Assembly (NCBI GenBank): GCA_004151065.3
Contig: NWUY0300010648.1
Span: 1-10,518 of the forward strand
Origin: Larix sibirica
Taxonomy: Eukaryota; Streptophyta; Pinopsida; Pinales; Pinaceae
Direction of reading: 5' to 3'
Length of the DNA stretch: 10,518 nt
Shown: piece by piece, positions 6,857-10,518 of the stretch
Numbering within the stretch: the first letter of the stretch is position 1
Layout of the letters: each line of letters starts with the position of its first letter
The notes under the pieces: generated by a model
The model's input: only the letters and a program-made list of their open reading frames with translations
The model's database searches: none
What the model was told of the DNA's origin: nothing
Made by a program: the position numbers and the translations under genes

Positions 6857-7400
6857 GCTGTGCCCAGTCCCGAAAACAAGGCCAGAGACACCATGGGAAC
6901 CAGGGGGAAAAGGTTGAGTCAAGCAGAATAAGGTTATTAAGACTAGGCCAGCATGCTAAAGCCAATAAATTAACTTTCAACCCTTTTCCAAAAAGTAAAA
7001 AAAAAACATATCCTTTACTAAAACACATGCTACGTAAGGTAATGTATTTNGAAAATTTTAATTGATCAAAGGTGCTCCGAAGTGGTGTGTAGTAGGAGTT
7101 GGAAGCGCAGGGTGGTGGAAAGTAAAAAGCGAGAAAATCTACTGGCTGAAGATTTCCAGTGTGGATGGACGGTTGACATGGTCCTATTGCCATCATACCC
7201 GTGAGGATGATATGGCAAGTTTATATTATAAAAAGCTGGCCCACGCGGGGATCCACACCCCTTTTGTCCTGTGCGTTGGAAAGTGAAGGGAAGCTGACTG
7301 TGCAGAGCCGACCAGCCAACCAGAAGCCTAGAAAACCCTCCCAGCTATCGGGTGACCAGGTAAGCCGTCTCTTTCACCGAAGCTATTTAATGGCAGAAGT
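6857..7400 (+). other. 5' flank of the coiled-coil element, possible LTR or promoter/5'UTR
   Basis: This begins exactly where copia homology ends. The first bases (TGCTGTGCCC) offer a TG start, as an LTR would have. No open frame longer than about 120 codons is convincing, and no copia or gypsy protein motif is seen. It contains a 10-A run (6997-7006), one unresolved base (7050) and a TATA-like box (7227-7235). No recognisable primer-binding site precedes the start codon at 7401. Because the element's right end is outside the window, an LTR cannot be confirmed by its second copy. Confidence 0.4.
7227..7235 (+). promoter_or_regulatory. TATA-like box upstream of the coiled-coil gene
   Basis: TATAAAAAG lies 166 nt before the ATG at 7401, in a local AT-rich island (TTATATTATAAAAAG) followed by GC-rich sequence. 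Transcription would start near 7260 and leave a 5' untranslated leader of about 140 nt. This is a sequence-only guess. Confidence 0.4.
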
Positions 7401-7969
7401 ATGGAACCTCCAGGTTTTGAATCACCCCAGTTAAGCGACCTGGTAGAGGATAAGGATTATGATGTTTTTGATACCATGTTGATTAGTTTCCCCCAGACAC
7501 CATTAAAGAAAGGTTGGAAGGCTCTAAGGGCCAGCCAGACAGATACCCACAATATTTACCAGTCCTTTTTCCATTTATTTGCTACAGTTCAAACCCCTAG
7601 TTGCCCCGAGTTCGTAGACTGGTGCGTCGGCCATTACTCTCCAGAGAAAAAGCAGTCATGGATGCATCAAACTCCAAAATCCTATGCTATATAAATTCCC
7701 CATGTTGTTAGGAAACCTTGGCCGTCCCCCAAGAGTTCTGTCAGAAATCCCAGGATTACAAAATGGAGTCCCTCATCCAGTACTTTCGTCAAGCCCCGAT
7801 GACCTCAAGAAAGTTTTTACCAGGCATCCCTGCTACCCATGTTTTCCCTCTAGAGACCCCTTTCCCTGGTGAAGCGACCTATTTAAAGAAGGAATCTAAG
7901 TACGTTATCTCTGTGCTCCCAGTTCCTAGGGCTAGACAGCGACAGATACATAACCGAACCCCTAATTAG
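7401..7969 (+). pseudogene. Coiled-coil element protein, N-terminal region (frameshifted)
   Basis: The start ATG at 7401 has A at -3 and G at +4, a good context. The frame gives MEPPGFESPQLSDLVEDKDY, DVFDTMLISFPQTPLKKGW and FVDWCVGHYSPEKK, then shifts by one base in an A-run near 7643-7650. A second frame carries AVMDASNSKILCYI, a stop at 7706, AVPQEFCQKSQDYKMESLIQ, YFRQAPMTSRKFLPGIP and VLPVPRARQRQIHNRTPN, ending in a stop at 7967-7969. I do not recognise the family. The smooth amino-acid composition across the frameshift, without gaps, suggests one decayed protein. The charged and Pro-rich segments recall a Gag-like or plant transposon-associated protein, but that is only an impression. Confidence 0.6.
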
Positions 7970-8531
7970 CCTCATGTTCTCCTAAGCACTTGTCCCATTG
8001 AACCCTCAGACCCCAATTCACTTGCTCAATGCTGCCTGCCTGAAGTTCGATGAAGCCCTAGCAGATAGCATTCATTCTCAACTCATAGAGTTCCCCAAAA
8101 ATAGGTCTTTTAGGTTCCAATCTTATCTACTGAAAATGTTCCTGGCAGCACAGGAAGAAAGTCTACAGGGACCAGAGCTGCAGATTACTGAAGAGAATGT
8201 ACTCCAATTACACAGTTTTCATGAATGATCTCATGGCAAGGTTTATGTTGTTTTCTTCCAGAGAACTGCCAGAGTGCTTCCTGAGATGAAGGATTTGTTG
8301 CACCCTCCATGGAAAAGAGGGTTGGGGATTGGTTTTTATTAAAGAATGGGGACTGTGATCAGGGTGTATGGTTATTCTTATGCCCCATATGTACTACCTG
8401 CTTTCCTAACCCCCAGGATGCTCACCCTGGAGTTCATAAGGCAGAAGTTGAAAGTAGAGTGTGAACACTTCCTAGATGACAAGAAATCTTCTGATATCAA
8501 TTTCCCATGGGTGTGGGTCCCTTCGTTATAA
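7970..8531 (+). pseudogene. Coiled-coil element protein, middle region (two stops)
   Basis: After a frameshift between 7970 and 8020, one frame stays readable to 8531 apart from stops at 8226-8228 and 8340-8342. It reads HLLNAACLKFDEALADSIHS, RFQSYLLKMFLAAQEESL, RVLPEMKDLLHPPWKRGLGI, then VIRVYGYSYAPYVLPAFL and TLEFIRQKLKVECEHFLDDK, NFPWVW. The mix of helical and hydrophobic segments looks like a folded domain. I do not recognise it as reverse transcriptase, integrase, protease or a known Gag. Around 8517-8530 the reading passes to another frame (GPFVIKNKAAFPALN), so a further single-base shift lies near the apparent C-terminus. Confidence 0.6.
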
Positions 8532-8962
8532 AAAATAAAGCAGCCTTCCCAGCATTGAACTGATGATGAGTGATCTGGGTTTCTCCTCCAAAGCTGCAAT
8601 AAACTATGACCCTCACCATATAGTCTCAGAGAGGAGAAAGGGAACAAACAGAAAAGGATATGAGCACTTTGAGCTCCTGGCCTAGCAGAAAAGGGCCAAT
8701 TGGTTGGAATACATGGACAAGGGTCAGATGGACTATGACCCACCAGGAGACTCCCTCTCTTTACACCTGGGAACACACCTTCAGTCCCTGTTCACCTGGA
8801 AAACCCCAAACTATCAGCAGCCTTGGCCCTCACTAGTATTCCAGAGAAATCCACACAGCAGGGGGTGGTGAACCTATGGACGTGGACAGTTTGACTGAAA
8901 GAGCCCCGAAGAGGCAGAAGGTAGAAGACTCAGGGAGCAGTAGTGGTAAAGGTAAAGCAACC
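8522..8962 (+). pseudogene. Coiled-coil element protein, linker with a nuclear-localisation-like motif
   Basis: Three frames are used in turn: PFVIKNKAAFPALN (8520-8560), then MMSDLGFSSKAAINYDPHHI, VSERRKGTNRKGYEHFELLA with a stop at 8683-8685, KRANWLEYMDKGQMDYDPPG (to about 8755), then a Pro/Ser/Ala-rich linker. From 8873 comes EPMDVDSLTERAPKRQKVED followed by SGSSSGKGKA and a stop at 8963. PKRQKV fits the monopartite nuclear-localisation pattern K-K/R-x-K/R and sits in a flexible, Ser/Gly-rich setting. A G-run at 8861-8865 is a likely site of one frameshift. The linker composition suggests the hinge between a globular N-terminal half and the coiled-coil half. Confidence 0.55.
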
Positions 8963-9983
8963 TAAGAAGAAACAAGTCAAGTTCTCAGTACCATCCTTTG
9001 AGATTAAAGAGCATGTGTTCAACAAGACACTTGCTGGACCTGCAGCCCAAGCTGTGAGCAGGACTGCATTATTAGAAGAGTATGAAGAAGATCCTGAGAC
9101 ACTATCAAAAGAAGCAAAATTATATGATGATGTTAGGAAAATCATCCTCAAAGGATGTAACTCTGGTAGCCAGCAAAACCTTGTGCAGAATACCCTGAGT
9201 CTTGCCTTAGCTACCAAGAGTAAGGCAACGAGCTAAAAGGTGAACCTGGAAGACATTCCAGTGCCTGACGTAATCAACCTGCACAAAGAGAAAGGGGAAG
9301 TTTATTTCAGACAAGCTGCTAAAGTATGCCATAGACCTGTCAAAGGCACAGCCAACAAAACTAAAGTGCAGAAGCAATTGAGGATAGAGAAGGTGGAGAA
9401 CAAAAGCTTGAAGGCACAGGTGAAGAAATTCCAAGCCTCATTGCTAGCCACTGAGACCATTGAGGGAAAAAGAAAAAGCATCCAGAATTTTTTAGAGCAG
9501 AAGGATCAGGAGATCCTAAAACTAAAAAAGAGATTAAAGATGCCAGCTGCCCAATTGGTAGATGCAGTTGAGATTGCAGAGCTGGAGGAAGAGAAGGAAA
9601 ATCTGCAGGGTGAATTGACTGACTGCAAGGCCAAGCTGATAGAGTTTGATGAAAAGGAGAAAAAGTGGCAAGAAGATATAAAATCAATAATGGACAGCGA
9701 GGAAGCTTTAAAGTTTGAGGTCAAGAAGCTTGAGAAGAAGCTAAAGGATAAAGAGCAAGATATAGAGGCCATGGTCATGCCTACCATAGAAGCTGGAGAT
9801 TTCTCTATAGTGGGGCAAATAGCTAGGACTAGTTTGGATAGTGCAGAAGTATTAATATTAAAGAAACAAAATGCCAACCTTAAAACTATGAGGGATACTG
9901 CTAATAAGGAGAAAGAAGATGCAGAGAAAGACAAGAAGGCCTGGGAAACCAAATATCAGGCCATGCAAGATGAATATGACTAA
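8943..9983 (+). pseudogene. Coiled-coil element protein, coiled-coil half (one internal stop)
   Basis: This is the longest well-preserved reading in the window: about 345 codons in one frame, interrupted only by a TAA at 9234-9236 and ending at a TAA at 9981-9983. It opens with a basic cluster (KVKQPKKKQVKF), then an acidic helix (LLEEYEEDPETLSKEAKLYD). From about 9360 there is a long Glu/Lys/Gln/Leu-rich region with heptad spacing, such as VENKSLKAQVKKFQASLLA, EILKLKKRLK, IAELEEEKENLQGELTDCK, FEVKKLEKKLKDKEQDIEAM and LKKQNANLKTMRD. This is a classic coiled coil of about 200 residues with a short break near 9770-9830 (MPTIEAGDFSIVGQ). It probably mediates self-assembly. Coiled-coil content gives no family identity; structural or Gag-like roles are both possible. 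Confidence 0.7.
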
Positions 9984-10518
9984 TTAAAACAACAGTCATA
10001 GGGAAAGAGGCATTACAGGAGGCGAAGAAACTCGTCTGGGGTGATATCATTGTGCAGGCAGAACAACTAAGACCATATTTAGACTTTATATTAGATAAAG
10101 AAGTTGTGGTCAAACTAGCAAAGCCAAAGGTCATAGTGGAAAATGAGAAGCTGAATAAAAAACCCCTGGAATACGCCCAAAATGTAGTGGATTTTTTAAG
10201 TGGTCTGTCTGAGGACTAGATGCAAGCAAAAAACATTAAAGGCAGAATGAGCATCATCATCTCGGCCAAGAAGGTGATGCTCAAGCATCAGCAAGTGAAG
10301 ACCATCCAATCAGGGATAGATATCTTGGCCAACAAAGTAAAGATGTTCAGAGAAGAATTCGACCCACTATTTAAGAGAGGTTTACCTCTATTCTGGGAGG
10401 AAGACGGGACCATGAGGACTAAGGAGGAGTACCAGTGAAAATTGGAGGAATGCAGGATAGACCAGGAGTGTTTTGCAGACATGGAACAACCCCTGGAAGG
10501 TAAAGTGGTGGTGGAGAA
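9984..10518 (+). pseudogene. Coiled-coil element protein, C-terminal region (runs off the window)
   Basis: After a one-base shift near 9985-10000, a single frame runs to the window end, with stops only at 10217-10219 and 10436-10438. It reads GKEALQEAKKLVWGDIIVQA, EQLRPYLDFILDKEVVVKLA, KPLEYAQNVVDFLSGLSED, KKVMLKHQQVKTIQSGIDIL, FREEFDPLFKRGLPLFWEED and CRIDQECFADMEQPLEGKVV. It is predicted to be mostly helical and less heptad-like than the preceding segment. No catalytic motif is visible, and I do not recognise a domain. The true C-terminus, and whether polymerase domains follow, lie outside the window. Confidence 0.6.

Noticed and set aside
7237-7251. TGGCCCACGCGGGGA as a tRNA-Lys-type primer-binding site
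   Set aside because: It only loosely resembles such sites, lies directly after the TATA-like box where R should be, and is not preceded by CA.
7354-7395. CAGGTAAGC followed by GGCAG as a small intron before the ATG
   Set aside because: The distance of about 40 nt is too short for a plant intron.
8378-8776. Minus-strand open frame of 132 codons
   Set aside because: It lies opposite the plus-strand reading that continues through the region, and no motif was seen.
9361-9952. Minus-strand open frames of 108 and 148 codons opposite the coiled-coil half
   Set aside because: Their Ser/Phe/Leu-rich composition is exactly what the reverse complement of Lys/Glu/Gln-rich coding gives; they are shadows.
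8226-10438. Stops in the coiled-coil protein as proof of cytosine-methylation decay
   Set aside because: Any stop codon can be derived from CAA, CAG or CGA by C-to-T, so the stops alone are uninformative.
6857-10518. CRISPR array, tRNA, rRNA or bacterial-type operon features
   Set aside because: None was seen here or elsewhere in the window; the gene content is eukaryotic transposon material.

Overview
The window looks like intergenic, transposon-packed nuclear DNA of a seed plant with a large genome. A gymnosperm is possible but not shown. The evidence is plant-type Ty1/copia and Ty3/gypsy polyproteins in several stages of decay, one inserted into another, and the absence of any intact host gene, tRNA or rRNA. 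One unresolved base (position 7050) suggests a whole-genome assembly.

Layout. (1) About 1-1250: decayed DNA read on the minus strand. It holds the C-terminal end of a Ty3/gypsy integrase (about 815-1252) followed by a ~250-bp direct duplication (631-880 and 341-590). A weak RING-finger-like remnant lies at 46-267. (2) 1253-2515: a foldback structure with two inverted arms of about 365 bp around a 536-bp interior of unknown nature. (3) 2516-2760: a second minus-strand piece of Ty3/gypsy integrase. (4) 2806-6856: a plus-strand Ty1/copia element with a short 5' LTR (2806-2974), a perfect initiator-tRNA-Met primer-binding site (2975-2986), an unusually long leader, then Gag, protease, integrase and reverse transcriptase in the canonical copia order. 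All are broken by stops and frameshifts. The element stops inside the reverse transcriptase, just after the YVDD-like motif, so RNase H and the 3' LTR are missing here. (5) 6857-10518: a different block, visibly richer in G+C, with a TATA-like box and a reading track of about 1,040 codons that runs off the right edge. It encodes an unrecognised N-terminal region, two basic clusters resembling nuclear localisation signals, a long acidic/basic coiled coil and a further C-terminal region. It carries far fewer lesions than the copia element.

The order of events is inferred as follows: the gypsy copy is oldest, the foldback and copia elements are embedded in or beside it, and the coiled-coil element inserted into the copia reverse transcriptase. 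Nothing here appears to be an expressed, intact gene. The most interesting item is the coiled-coil element, which I cannot assign to a known family and which shows no reverse transcriptase or integrase inside the window.
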